NCBI RefSeq assembly: GCF_000090795.2
Contig: NW_003546497.1
Span: forward strand, 110,174 to 141,484
Source of the DNA: Amphimedon queenslandica
Lineage: Eukaryota; Porifera; Demospongiae; Haplosclerida; Niphatidae
Direction: 5' to 3'
Length of the DNA stretch: 31,311 bases
Shown here: positions 1 through 10,919 of the stretch, in pieces
How the letters are laid out: the number at the start of each line of letters is the position of its first letter
Numbering within the stretch: position 1 is the stretch's first letter
The notes under the pieces: model-generated
Databases searched by the model: none
Seen by the model: only the letters and a program-made list of their open reading frames with translations
Told to the model about the DNA's origin: nothing
Position numbers and translations under genes: made by a program

Positions 1-157
1 GCTACACTACTGCTCTTGTCAATAGCTAGTCCAGGGAATAAGAAAAATATCTATTATGGCTCAATGAATGTGATCCAGTATGTCAGAATGACGAACACTG
101 CTAGACTAGCATAGCATCCAATTATTTTAGCAAAAAGGGAGGAGCTGAGTTGGCTGC

Positions 158-3100
158 ATGGTGTCAACGTGGGCGATAATGTCTTCATCTCTTTCCCATT
201 TATTCATTTCGTTCTCCCCTTTGAGGTCCATTCAGCTGGTCCACTTGATCAAAAAGATGCACAGTCCTAAAGGAGTGGTATTTTATTCTAGCAGAAAGAC
301 GAGAGAGGCCAGCAGCAATTTGAGGTATTAAAATTGAATTAGCCACACCCATTTGATTTGATCATGGATATTATTAGTCTCTAATATGCTAATGTCTATG
401 ACTTGATTGTGTCTCATTTTCAGCTACTTGCTGCCTTTATTGTTATATGACACAGCCTCTTCTTTTTTATGTACTTTGATTAGAGAATCATTAGAATCAA
501 TAAGGAACGTTGGTATAATGGCTCACATTGATGCTGGAAAAACCACAACAACAGAAAGAATTCTGTTTTGTTCCGGATTCACTAGATACTTAGGAGGTAC
601 TGCTTCTATAACGTATCAGTTGTACTGTATGGTACTTGATTTTGCTATCAAAATGCATTTGATCGTTTTTAAATTGGTCATTTTGTGCATGTATGCATTT
701 AGGAAGAATGCACATTAATGATTCACTTTTTCATATTGAAATTTCATTTTTAATCAGGCAATTAGCGAAATAAACTATGCAAAATTAAAGTGCTATACAG
801 CATTTTAATGACAGTCATATCAGCCCAATTTATGAATTTATTCATTTATATTTTAGAAGTTGATGATGGTGATACAGTTATGGATTACATGAAGCAGGTA
901 TAATAAATGTAAATTCAGTAACTCACTATAGTCCAATGCTGTTGACTTTTAACTCTATTGAATTCTAGTTTCAGTTTCTTTTTTGCAATTTAGTTTTAGT
1001 TATTGTTATCATTCATAATTTGAACTTAAGCTTTAGTTGTATTTTTTCATCAAAGTCTGTTAGTTTTATTTCTATAGCACATGTTGATACATGTACTTAG
1101 CCAGGGTTTCCCACAAAGCATGCTAAGGGGCTAAACAGCATGAGCTTCATGAGCTGACAAGGATTAATAATACAGTACATGGCAACTTATAAATTTGTAA
1201 AAAAAAAGCCAATTTTGATCGGAATCAACTTAAATTTTCTACACAACATTAGGACATGCATATGCATCAGAAAAAAATTATAAAAATTGAGAATTCTCTC
1301 CTACCCATTTTTGATGAAATTTGACAAAAGCCCAATATTATACATTGGCCTGATTTTTGAGCAACTTTAAAAATTCAAATTAGATTGGAATCAGCTCAAA
1401 TTTTCCACACAGCAAAAGAACACATACAGTATGTGCAGCAGAAAAAATTATAAAAATTGAGAATTCTCTACTTGTGATTTTTGTCGAAATACCCTGTACT
1501 AGTAGGGTCTTTGGCCTATTTTTTGAGCAACTTGACAATCCACTGACTAGAAGCTGCATCCATGAGCACTATACCAAAATCCTGTGGGAAACCCTGTTCT
1601 TAGCTCACTGTGGCCATATTTGTCCTCTTTGTAATAATAGTTACCATGTATAGGAAAGGGAGAGAGGGATAACTATAAACTCAGCTGCCATCACATTTGA
1701 CTGGAAAGGCTACAAATTGAATCTTATCGACACACCTGGTAAGTGCAATGCTAACGTTCAGATGAGTAATAAATTTCTGAACTGAAAAATGCACTTACTA
1801 TCAAAGCTAGGTCATATTGACTTTACATTTGAAGTTGAGAGAGTCCTCAGGGTACTAGATGGTGCAGTTGCACTTCTTGACGGAGCTGCTGGTGTACAAG
1901 TACTCCTCATTATACAAACCCACCCACCCAGCCGTGATTATAATTATTTTATTAATAAAACTAGGTTCAGACTACTTGTGTGTGGGAGCAGGCTAACAGT
2001 TATGGTATACCAAGGATCGCTTTTATCAATAAAATGGACAAGCAGCATGCATGGTAATGATGGGCCTTCTCTTCTTATTTAAGCACAATGTAACACTAGG
2101 CAACTTTGCTGCTGCCAACTTGTAGTTATATGAACTTTTGATGTGATTGGGTAGCATAGTAAAGAGAGTCTTTACTTTTGGCTGCAAATTGTTAAAAGTA
2201 GTAGCAACAAAGCTGCCCAGTGTATGTTAGGCTTCATGCACAAATTTATTATTTTTTCACAGTTGCTATAAAGCAGTTGAATCAATGGAGAATAAGTTTC
2301 ATCAGACCCCAATACTCATACAAGCAAGTATTATTAATATGTACACTTGGTTGATTGTTGTGGTGCTATTATTGGTAGTATCCTCTTGGTAAAGGGAAAG
2401 AATTCTCTGGTGTGGTGGATCTAGTGTCATTGACCGTGTACATTTGGGAAGGGAAATATGATGATAGCAAGACTGTAGCGTTTCCACTAAAGTATGAAGG
2501 GATTTCAGAACTCTCTCAATTCCTAGAGGAGAATAAAGACATTGCAATGGACTCAGTATTGAATGAAGTGTTCACTGCAAGACAGAAAATGATAGATCAA
2601 GTTGGTATATTATTAGTATTATTATTAAAATTATTGTTGTTGTTGTTGTTGTTATTGTTGTTATTATTAGTTAGCTATGCATGATGACTCAGTACTGGAA
2701 GTGGTGATGACTGATGGATACCAACCGTTACTATTAAATGAATCAGCTATTACTGATAGTCTAAGAAGAGTCACATGTGAGGGCATAGCAGTCCCTGTAC
2801 TGATGGGTAGCTCACTGAGGAATGTTGGGGTCACTTTACTTATTGATGCCATTGCTAATTACTTACCATCTCCTTCTGACAGAGTAATTGATTTGTGAGT
2901 TTTTTTTATAAGTTATACTGATTTTAAGTCTTTTACTGCATCATTTAGCATATTAATACTACTATATTATACTATTGTATGCATGCAGTATGTACCGTAT
3001 GGCAGGAAATTTTAGAGGAAATTAATTTTGGCAAATTTGGCATTTTGATAGCCATTTGTCAAAATAAAATCCGCCATTTTGAGCCATTATACGCATGCTC

Positions 3101-5314
3101 AATGGCACATGGCCACAAGTTTGCCAATTTAAAATTCGCCAATCAACAAAAGTTAGCCATTCTCCAAAAGTTAGCCATTCTCCAAATTTAACTTCCTCTA
3201 AAATTTCCCGCTATACGGTATATCTAGTTATGTACTGTAGCTATCAATAGCAGTAACTGGCAGTATCTGCCCACCCTTACATGTATAAGCATTTGTATTC
3301 TCTTTGTCTTATTTATAGACCTGATTCTCTCAAGTCTTTTTATGCATTTGCATTTAAAGTAAGACTATTTATAAACCTATTGCAATAAGCTAGTAGTACT
3401 AATAGGTGATTCATGATAAAAGTCGTGGGCCACTCGTGTTTTTAAGGATTTACTCTGGATCTGTTACACCAAGCACTTTGCTGTACAATGCCACACAGGA
3501 TAAGACGTAAATAAATCACTTATGTAATGATGTATTTACTATATAATATTTATAGTGTAAATATTAATGTACAATATTGACAAAATTATATACCCTATAA
3601 GGGTTTTATTTTGTTGGTATAAAATTTTGCAAATTTGTTCGGATTTGCCATTTTTGGTATAAATTTTTGTGAATTTTACCTTCCATTACCATTTTTCCTA
3701 GTGTGCCACACCTTTTTGTGGAATTTAAATTTGCGAATTTAATGAAAACGAAAAATTAGCGAAATTTATTTTTAGTGAATGTATTTATGTATTTATGCAG
3801 TGAGAGAGTGTCTAAGGTTTTACTGGCACTGGCTGATGAGTATAAAGAAATGAAGGTCATGAGTGAAGGGAACATTGCAGTCGTTGCTGGATTGAAACAT
3901 GTGAGGCTCAGAAGTAATTATTATGTGGATATTAATTCAGATTTTTGATTGAAATGCCAGAGAAAATTTTGTGTAATGTCATTGATGAATTGAAAAATAG
4001 AGAGATTATTTTTGTCCAAAAAATGATAAATATATATAATACATTGTACATGTACATGTATGTTGATTGTCTGCTAGACTTATTCCATGGATGTGATCTT
4101 GTTAGTTACGTGCAGCATTACATGTGTTGAAAAGTACCGTATAGCTGGAAATTTTGGAGGGAATTAAATTTGACAAATTAGTGTTTTGATGGCCATTTGC
4201 CAGAATAAAATCCGCCATTTTGAGCCATTATACGCATGCTCAACAGCACATGGCCACTAATTTACCTAATTAAAACTTGCCAATCACCAAATTTTAGCAA
4301 TTGGCCAAATTTTACTCCCTCCAAAATTTCCCACTATACGATGATACTACTGTAAAGCATCACTTATTATTAGACTATGACTGGAGATACGTTAGTCTTA
4401 TCAAAAGAACTCAAAGATGACGTGTTGTCGTCAGTCAATAAGTTGAAAGCTCCAGTAATACCGCAGCCAATGTTCTTCTGTACTATAGAGCCAGACTCAT
4501 CCGGACAGCAAGAAGGTATGGTGTGATTATGAATAGAATTTTTTGTTAATAAGGAACTTTTTGTGTGGAAAGAAAAACGACTTTTTAATTTTTATTTATA
4601 TTTTTTTATTTTATAAACTAGATCTTGATCATGCTCTGTCTTGCATTACCCGTGAAGACCCAAGTCTCAGGGTATCTTATGATAGTGAAAGCGGACAGGT
4701 GGGTCAGTTTTAATATTGTATAGGGGGTATATTTCAAGGGGCTTCAATTTTGCTAATTATGCAGTTTTAAAATTTGTAAAAATTTTTATCTATGAAAATT
4801 ATTTTTTATCATACTAATAATGGTCAGTAGAAGAAAATCACAAAGATTTTTTCTTCTGAATAGGTTGATAGGTGCATGATTTTTGTGAAATATTTTCCCA
4901 GGAAATATACTTCCTATGCGGTATATTGAATCTGATTATTTTGTTGTTTTATAGACTGTTCTCTCTGGAATGGGTGAACTTCATTTGGAGGTGACTCTTG
5001 ATCGAATAATAAATGAATATAAGATATCAGCTAGACTCGGTGAACTACAGATAGCTTATAGGGAGTCACCTACTCTCACTGTTAAAGAATCAGGTATACT
5101 ATTAGTATATTATTAGTATATTATTAGTATATTATTAGAATATTAGGGTATTATTAGACTAGTATATTTTAATATAATTATTTCATGGCTTTGTTATACA
5201 TGTTTTATTATTATTATTATTATATTGTTATTATTATTATTATTGTCATTAAACTCAATGTCAATTAAAAATGAGAGAAAAGGAGACAGAGAGTTGCATG
5301 AAGCAAAAATAAAA

Positions 5315-5377
<63 letters not shown>

Positions 5378-7252
5378 AGATCATGTAAAACGTGTACATA
5401 AAAATCAGGTCCAAGAAATAAATGTTGAACTAACTTTGTCCCCATCATCAGTGTCTGGGAGTGAGCCAGTCGTTGATATACACACGTCTCCTTTATCTGA
5501 TGAGATTAGAGGGGCCATTACAAATGGAGTGAAGCTGGCCTGTACACATGGTATTTAACTATGAACTATATTATTAAATGCACTTATATTTCTTGCCATT
5601 ATAGTGGGAAATTTTAAAGTGGTTAAATTTGATAAATTTGGCAATTTAGGTGTAATTTTTTTGATTGTAGTAGTACATATCTGGGAAAGAATTTTGACAT
5701 TTTATTGCAATAACCATGTATGCATGTTTTCATGTTGCATAGAAACTCTGAGCTGATTCTGGTTAAAATTGGATTTTTTTACGAATTTTTAAAGTTGCTT
5801 GAAAATTGGGTCAATCCCTAATTTTGCCAAAAATGAAAAGAAGAAATTTCTCCCTATTTATATTTTTCCTGATACATATGCATGTTCTTATGTTGTGTAG
5901 AAAGTTTGAGTAGATTCCACAATTAAGAGTTTTTAGAAATAAATTTTTAAAGTTGCTCAAAAATGGGGCCAAAGACCATGTACTATTAAAACAGGGGACT
6001 TTGGCCAAATTTTATCAAAAATGGCTAGATTTTTTATTACATTTTTTGATGCAATCAATATGAAATCAGCCCCTGTAATATACTTATTATTGTCACTCAA
6101 TACAATTGTTTGGCACTTACTTGTAGAGGGTTGTTTTGAAACTACCACGTACTGTAATCATAACAAGTGATGACATTTTGAAAGCTTCTCTTTCTAAAAC
6201 AGTTTTGTGCAGTCGATCGCTTATCAGAAACAATAATATACACATGTATATGCATAGTTTTCACAATTCCAGCTACTCGTAACCTACTAATGTCTCATTG
6301 CATTTCTTATAGGGCCCATATTCTCATACCCAGTGATACAAGTACAGGTATCAATTGATTCCATTAGCATATCTCCCAATGCAACTCTACCGGCAATTTC
6401 GAGTGTCATAAGTCAATGTGTATCAAAGGTATATTATTACTAGTGCATGTGTCATGATGTACTGAGCTGTAGGCAATGAAGGTAGCTGGGATGCAACTTC
6501 TAGAGCCATTTATGAAACTAGAGGTAATAATTAGAAGGAATTATAATATATTGGCTGTTCCCTCTGATGTAAAATTTTTTTATTTTGTTCTAATCTAAAA
6601 CATACTCAATGACACATGGCTGCAAAATCACTCGCATAAAATTCGCCATTTGCTTATGATGGAGGAATTTGACTCTAGCTAATAAATCATCTTGTACCGT
6701 ATAGTAATTTTAATAATAGTTATACATTGTTTATGAGACAAGCTCCACATATTTGTTCCAATGCTAATGTTATTGTTGCTCTTCCCTAAACTAGGCAAGC
6801 TCCAAAATTCCCTTTACTACACAAACATATTTCTTTTCTTCATACACAACAGCAACAAGTCCAGAATAATTGTGTGAGCATTATCAAAAAAATAATTCTT
6901 CTTTTTTTAGATAAAAGTCCCTAATAGTTACCTCTCACCTGTACTGAGTGAATTAACGGGCCATCGAAGAGGAATTGTGTCCGACGTAAGAGATGATGAT
7001 AATGATAGCAAGCAGCTGTCAGTATCCGTACCACTCTCTTCATTGAAAGTAAGCAAGCACAACAACTGTGACTATTATTATTATTATCATTATTATTATT
7101 ATGTTGTTGTTTAGGGATATTCTACTAAGTTAAGGAGCATCACCTCAGGGACTGGATCGTTTGTGTCTCAGTTCTCGCATTACGAGCCTGTGCCCGAGAG
7201 GATTAGGAATAAAATAGGATCAGAATCATTTTATAATGATTTTGATGCATAA
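158..7252 (+). CDS. GFM2: Mitochondrial elongation factor G2 (ribosome-recycling GTPase)
   Basis: GFM2 is a translational GTPase of the mitochondrial matrix that works with ribosome recycling factor to split ribosomes after termination. Twenty exons give 765 residues (human about 779): 158-324, 484-596, 857-897, 1654-1738, 1811-1899, 1971-2053, 2263-2323, 2379-2600, 2671-2894, 3319-3358, 3406-3506, 3801-3900, 4374-4515, 4622-4698, 4955-5093, 5380-5550, 6313-6428, 6473-6523, 6911-7048, 7115-7252. Visible motifs are the P-loop [15 protein letters not shown] (from about residue 69), [26 protein letters not shown] and, in the C-terminal part, [10 protein letters not shown]. Segments such as [18 protein letters not shown] and [10 protein letters not shown] match GFM2 better than GFM1. 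Exon 1 is called from an open frame ending in a good donor; it is Ser- and Lys/Arg-rich, as a mitochondrial presequence should be. ATG 179 is an in-frame alternative start. Exon 2 could instead begin at 424 in the same phase. The intron at 2324 has a GC donor. Family call is firm; the exact first exon is less so. Confidence 0.93.
1102..1596. mobile_element. hAT-like non-autonomous element (MITE) with internal dimer
   Basis: A 495-bp element with perfect 14-bp terminal inverted repeats, CAGGGTTTCCCACA at 1102-1115 and its complement at 1583-1596. It is flanked by near-identical 8-bp duplications, TACTTAGC (1094-1101) and TTCTTAGC (1597-1604). CAGGG-type ends with 8-bp duplications fit the hAT superfamily. 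No coding capacity. Inside are two head-to-tail ~166-bp monomers (about 1210-1560) of the family also found at 5735, 13055, 25520 and 27160. It fills most of the 898-1653 intron of GFM2. Confidence 0.8.
2324..2378 (+). other. GC-AG intron in GFM2
   Basis: A 55-nt intron begins GCAAGT and ends GTAG. Cutting here joins PILIQ to YPLGKGKEF in phase 0 and matches the family. The nearest GT (2328) puts the next exon out of frame. Confidence 0.85.
2993..3220. mobile_element. Palindromic MITE, TACCGTATAG-end family, copy 1
   Basis: A 228-bp element whose ends are inverted copies: TACCGTATGGCAGGAAATTT at the left, and at the right the complement of TACCGTATAGCGGGAAATTT. The inverted match runs about 35 bp with few differences. 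The interior (about 3060-3130) is nearly identical to copy 2. It lies in a GFM2 intron, with no coding capacity. Confidence 0.8.
3550..3790. repeat. AT-rich intron stretch with repeated GGTATAAA(A/T)TTTTG words
   Basis: The 3507-3800 intron of GFM2 holds two copies of a GGTATAAA-TTTT word and GCGAATTT/GCAAATTT words seen in other repeats of this window. It is probably a decayed element, but no ends could be defined. Confidence 0.35.
4135..4342. mobile_element. Palindromic MITE, TACCGTATAG-end family, copy 2
   Basis: It starts TACCGTATAGCTGGAAATTT and ends with the inverted form. It shares a long interior block with copy 1 (AAATCCGCCATTTTGAGCC and the next ~30 bases) in the same orientation. 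It lies in the 3901-4373 intron of GFM2, 30 bp before the acceptor. The right end has decayed slightly. Confidence 0.78.
4715..4930. mobile_element. Diverged palindromic element in a GFM2 intron
   Basis: The left end (TTGTATAGGGGGTATATTTC) and right end (GGAAATATACTTCCTATGCG) are imperfect inverted copies resembling the TACCGTATAG family. It fills the 4699-4954 intron. This is a weaker call than the copies above. Confidence 0.5.
5290..5378. repeat. (ATT)n microsatellite abutting a splice acceptor
   Basis: About 24 ATT/TTA units (5307-5376) run straight into the ACAG acceptor of the GFM2 exon at 5380. The repeat is the only thing in the position of the polypyrimidine tract. Another AT-triplet tract lies at 5094-5240. 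Confidence 0.9.
5599..6060. repeat. Fragment of TACCGTATAG-family end plus inverted dimer of the ~170-bp monomer
   Basis: In the 5551-6312 intron of GFM2, 5600-5650 (TATAGTGGGAAATTTTAAAG and following) matches the TACCGTATAG-family end. From 5700 to 6050 two monomers of the hAT-MITE internal unit follow in the opposite orientation to 1102-1596, recognisable by CATGTTNNTATGTTGTGTAG followed by AAAGTTTGAG. No coding sequence is seen. Confidence 0.6.
6524..6715. repeat. Decayed palindromic element in a GFM2 intron
   Basis: The right end reads AAATCATCTTGTACCGTATA, the complement of the end seen at 30048. The interior shares GACACATGGCTGCAAAATCA with other copies. The left end is unclear. Confidence 0.45.
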
Positions 7253-7507
7253 TAACATTTTACACCAAACTAAATATTATGTCCTAAAACTGATTTTATT
7301 TAGTGCTCCAAACTCTGTATTAATTCATTTTCTGTATGATCATATCAATTATCTTTCTAGCCATTATAATATTAAGATATGTGCTGCCCTTATTGAGCTA
7401 TTGCAGGTGTTATAGAGTTTGTTGACTGTGTTCACTCAGCCTCACTCTGCTGCTATTTTGATTTTTAGTATTTTTTATTTTACTTTTTAGTATAGTTGTA
7501 CCATAGA
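7253..7507. other. GFM2 3' UTR and GFM2-Rit intergenic region
   Basis: AT-rich sequence with no open frame of note. It should hold the GFM2 polyadenylation site; no perfect AATAAA was found close to the stop. Confidence 0.5.
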
Positions 7508-7608
7508 TGACGTAACAGGAAGAAAACGAAACCGGACGTGACGTCAGGATAATGGATCAATCACATCCGGTTTCGTAAAAATTTTCAGCATTGATTTTTA
7601 TTTCAGAG
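7508..7608 (+). promoter_or_regulatory. Rit promoter: CRE sites within an ETS-like inverted repeat
   Basis: A CRE-like TGACGTAA lies at 7508-7515 and a perfect palindromic CRE, TGACGTCA, at 7539-7546. Around the latter are inverted 16-bp arms, ACGAAACCGGACGTGA (7526-7541) and its complement with one mismatch (7561-7576), each with an ETS-type CCGGA core. A TTTCAG acceptor-like site ends at 7606, so part may be a 5' UTR intron. Motif identity is seen; function is inferred. Confidence 0.55.
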
Positions 7609-9547
7609 ATGTCTGCTGCCAAGAAGCGAGGAACAGGATTGCCTGTCTATCATCCTCCTGACGCTAGGTTTCAGAATGGCAACCGAGTCTACAAGATTGT
7701 AATGCTCGGCCAAGGAGGCGTGGGGAAATCAGGTCAGTAGCTCGTACCATGAAGACAGAGCTGGTTTAGTCTACAATGCGAGTCCAAAGTATCGTCTAGC
7801 CAGTCTACAAGACGATACAGTGTCTGTGTCTGTTTTAGGAAAAAGACTAGCCTTGTTAAATACATGCTAGAATTGTCTGCTAATACAGAGAGAGCTAAAG
7901 ACTAAGAGAGCTCTCACAAAAGAATTTAATTAGTCCAAAAAGTTGATCATTATCACAGCCAGAGATTGTATGTTTTATGATGAGCTAACAGCACAGAGTA
8001 TAGACTCTTGAACAAACTTTGTGTACCTACATTGAAACTAGCTACTGGAATTGTATAGCATACAGTTATTTATATTATTATTATTATTATTTATATTGAA
8101 AATAGACTGTTTTTCACCATGTAGCTCTGACGCTTCAGTTTGTGATGCATACATTCCAAGAAGATCATGATCCCACAATTGGTAAGGGAACAACTAGGCA
8201 CTGATTCATGTATAGTATTATTATCATTGTTATTATTGCAATGTTCATTGATAGAGGATGCCTATCAAAAGAGAGCTGTCATTGATGGTACTCCATTCCT
8301 TCTTGATGTACTTGATACTGCAGGACAGGTGAATTAATTATTATTATTTATAATAGTATAAAATGAGATAAATTATAATAGTAAGAAGCATTATTATTAT
8401 ACTGTACATGTATTGATACTTTACCGTTCTTTATAACAACAACAATAATAATCAAAATAAGACTACACTATCAGTGCTATGATAATATAAATGTACAACT
8501 CTCCCCTCTCTTTATCTCTTTATCCATATTTCTCTTCTCCCCCCTCTCTCTCTCTAGGATGAGTTCACTGCAATGAGAGAGCAGTACATGAGAGGAGGTG
8601 AAGGGTTTCTAATGGTGTACTCGGTCACTGAGAAGAGAAGCTTCAAAGAATTAAGAAGATTCCGAGAGACGGTGAACAGAGTTAGACACTGCAACGACGT
8701 CCCGATAATTGTAGTCGGCAATAAGTGTGACCTGTCAGCTCGGAGAGAGGTGCGTGTTTTGACAATGACGACATGCACAAAATGACAGGCCATGAATGAA
8801 TTTTCTTATATACACATTGCTCCTTGTGTTTTATTGTGTGCCTTGGGTGGGGCACCAGTGACAGTTGTTTTTAGCAGTTCAGCCACTAAATACATTTATT
8901 CTTGAGGCTGCGTTTACACAGCAACACAGAATGGTGTCATTTTTAAAACTATACACACTTTGAACCCAGTCTTTGCTTGTTCCTTATTAGCTAGCTCAGG
9001 GTTTCATATTCGTTTCCGTGTAAACAGAAGCATGAAACAGGCGCAAAACGTTAGGATTGCACCTGGTTTTTGTTGCTGTGTACATGCGAACATACATAGC
9101 CTTAATGACCAAATTGACCATGTCATCTAAGTAAACAAACAAAACCACCAAACGTCTCTCAATTTAATTATTAATAATTGTTTATTATTCCTATTATGTA
9201 TTATTTGTACTATTAATTTTATTTATTATAGTCCTAGTATTAATTCCATTTGTTACTCCTATTATTAATTTTATTTATTGTTCCTATTATTAATTCAATT
9301 TTAGGTGACAACTGAGGAAGGGCAAGGCTTGGCTAAAGAGTTCAATTGTCCTTTCTTTGAAACGTCAGCTGCTCTAAGACTAAATGTCGACGAGATATAC
9401 CACGAGATAGTTAGATGCATACAGAAGAAGGAGCTAAGGGATTACAATGAGAAGGAAGGGAGTTCAGTTCAGACTACCAACAACAAAGATACTAGCAATA
9501 GAAGTGGTGGACTCCTCTGCTGCAGTAGACCTCAGACTGATTCGTAA
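7609..9547 (+). CDS. Rit-type Ras-family small GTPase
   Basis: This is a signalling GTPase of the Ras family. Five exons (7609-7732, 8125-8181, 8255-8328, 8558-8749, 9305-9547) give 229 residues. All G-boxes are intact: G1 GQGGVGKS (34-41), the effector loop HDPTIEDAY (56-64), DTAGQ (81-85, catalytic Gln85 present), GNKCD (139-143) and ETSA (168-171). The effector loop, the [12 protein letters not shown] stretch and [17 protein letters not shown] point to the Rit (RIT1/RIT2/Ric) branch rather than Ras, Rap or Ral. There is no CAAX box. The protein ends [13 protein letters not shown], with a Cys pair at 221-222. Lack of prenylation is typical of Rit; the Cys pair could be palmitoylated, which is inference. 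The roughly 27-residue N-terminal extension before the G-domain is also usual for Rit. It is a separate gene 356 bp after GFM2. Confidence 0.9.
7733..8124 (+). other. Rit intron 1
   Basis: A 392-nt intron. I see no element with defined ends, only a short ATT tract near 8070-8095. Confidence 0.7.
8906..9101. mobile_element. GGCTG-GTTTACACAG MITE, copy 1
   Basis: About 196 bp, with ends GGCTGCGTTTACACAGCAAC and a diverged inverted form (GTTGCTGTGTACATGCG, then AGCC), next to TTA at the right. It matches the better-preserved copy at 15730, including the internal CGTTTCCGTGTAAACAGAA. It lies in the 8750-9304 intron of Rit. The rest of that intron is AT-triplet-rich (9160-9300). Confidence 0.65.
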
Positions 9548-9782
9548 TATCTATAAACTCCTTTAAAATATAACTATTATTATTATTATTATTATGAATG
9601 ATTATGTGTATTTTAATTGCCTTCTCGCTGTCAAATTTTTATCAATTATTAATTAATAATAATAAGATTATAACAACAACAAGAGAAATATTTATTGACG
9701 TTTAGCAACAAACAACTTTTTTACACAATAATAATAAATTAATATTAAAGGCACTGCACAGCTGAACAAGTTCAATTGACCT
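9548..9782. other. Convergent 3' region between Rit and ubiquilin
   Basis: A 235-bp AT-rich spacer with ATT runs at 9577-9594. On the minus strand an AATAAA (complement TTTATT near 9691) is a likely ubiquilin polyadenylation signal, giving a 3' UTR of roughly 100 nt. Confidence 0.55.
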
Positions 9783-10881
9783 CTAACCATTCAATAGCTT
9801 ATCAATGGCCGTGTTGATATCCCCATTAGCCTCCATCAGAGCTACAAAAATAAACAAAAATACAATTACAACACATGTCGGATTCTGTTTACATTATAAG
9901 AATACATATACCACCATTCATGGATTATAAGGACACTTCAAAAGAAGGGAAATGAGTTTATTAATAATAATAATTATTATTATAGATCATTGAGCTACCC
10001 TGTGGATCATCAAGCACAAAATACATGCAATTCTTTTCAACTAATGACTCATAACAGAATGAGATTCCAGAAATAACAGAAAAAACAAAGAGGTCAGTGG
10101 ACTACAGTATTAAAGTGCTGTAGCATCTTGTGTAATGTAGTGATGCATGATAAATAGCATATATTTCAGTACATGTTTGAATGACGTGAAAGGATTTTGA
10201 AATTCTTAAATATAGAACAGAAACATGCAAAACAATCAAGCAACTATCATAATGTTGTCCTTTTACTAAACAAACAAACTTTATTAATTTTATTGGTATT
10301 TTCAGTTACTCAACATAATCCCCACTAGTTACTATACACACACATTGAAGTAATGCCAGTACAGCAACACTATTAAAAATAACAAAACAGCCTTTATTAA
10401 ATTCACACTTTGTTTCTCTTTCACACTCCTTCATGTACATGTACATGCCTACATGGACATGGCCATACCTTGTAAATTAGCTGTTCTCTCCAGGAAGCCC
10501 ATTCCTTCTAGTATATTTAACTGAACTCGGTAACGACGAGCAAGTCTCTCTTCAGGTGACAGCTCTTCTCCCCCTCCTCCTCCTCCTCCCCCTCCTCCTG
10601 TAGTATCAGCACTAGTTGAAGGACTCTGGTTAGCTCCAGTGGCTGATTGGCTTGAGAGCATCTGTAGTAATTGTGCCATTCCAGCCCCAGGGGGAGGAGC
10701 AGGAGTGGTAGAGCCTGAAGTGGTGCTTGAAGGATTGCTAGCTGTTGATCCAAGACTATTGTAATATAAATAATAATAATAATATTTAGAAGGCTATTGT
10801 AAAATAAAAATAATAAAATAAAAATAAAAAATAAATTTAAAAATATAGACTAATAAACACAATTATTGTTACCATTAATAC

Positions 10882-10919
<38 letters not shown>

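Noticed and set aside
1..157. Possible divergent gene start left of GFM2 (a CCAAT word near 119)
   Set aside because: No convincing ATG-donor pair on the minus strand within the available 157 bp.
407..718. Open frame starting at TTG 407 that runs through the GFM2 P-loop exon
   Set aside because: It has no ATG at the stated start and reads through the donor at 597. Only 484-596 (or 424-596) is exon.
10517..10753. Alternative-frame open frame in the ubiquilin Gly-rich exon
   Set aside because: A shadow of the repeat; the ubiquilin frame here runs straight into a recognisable UBA domain.
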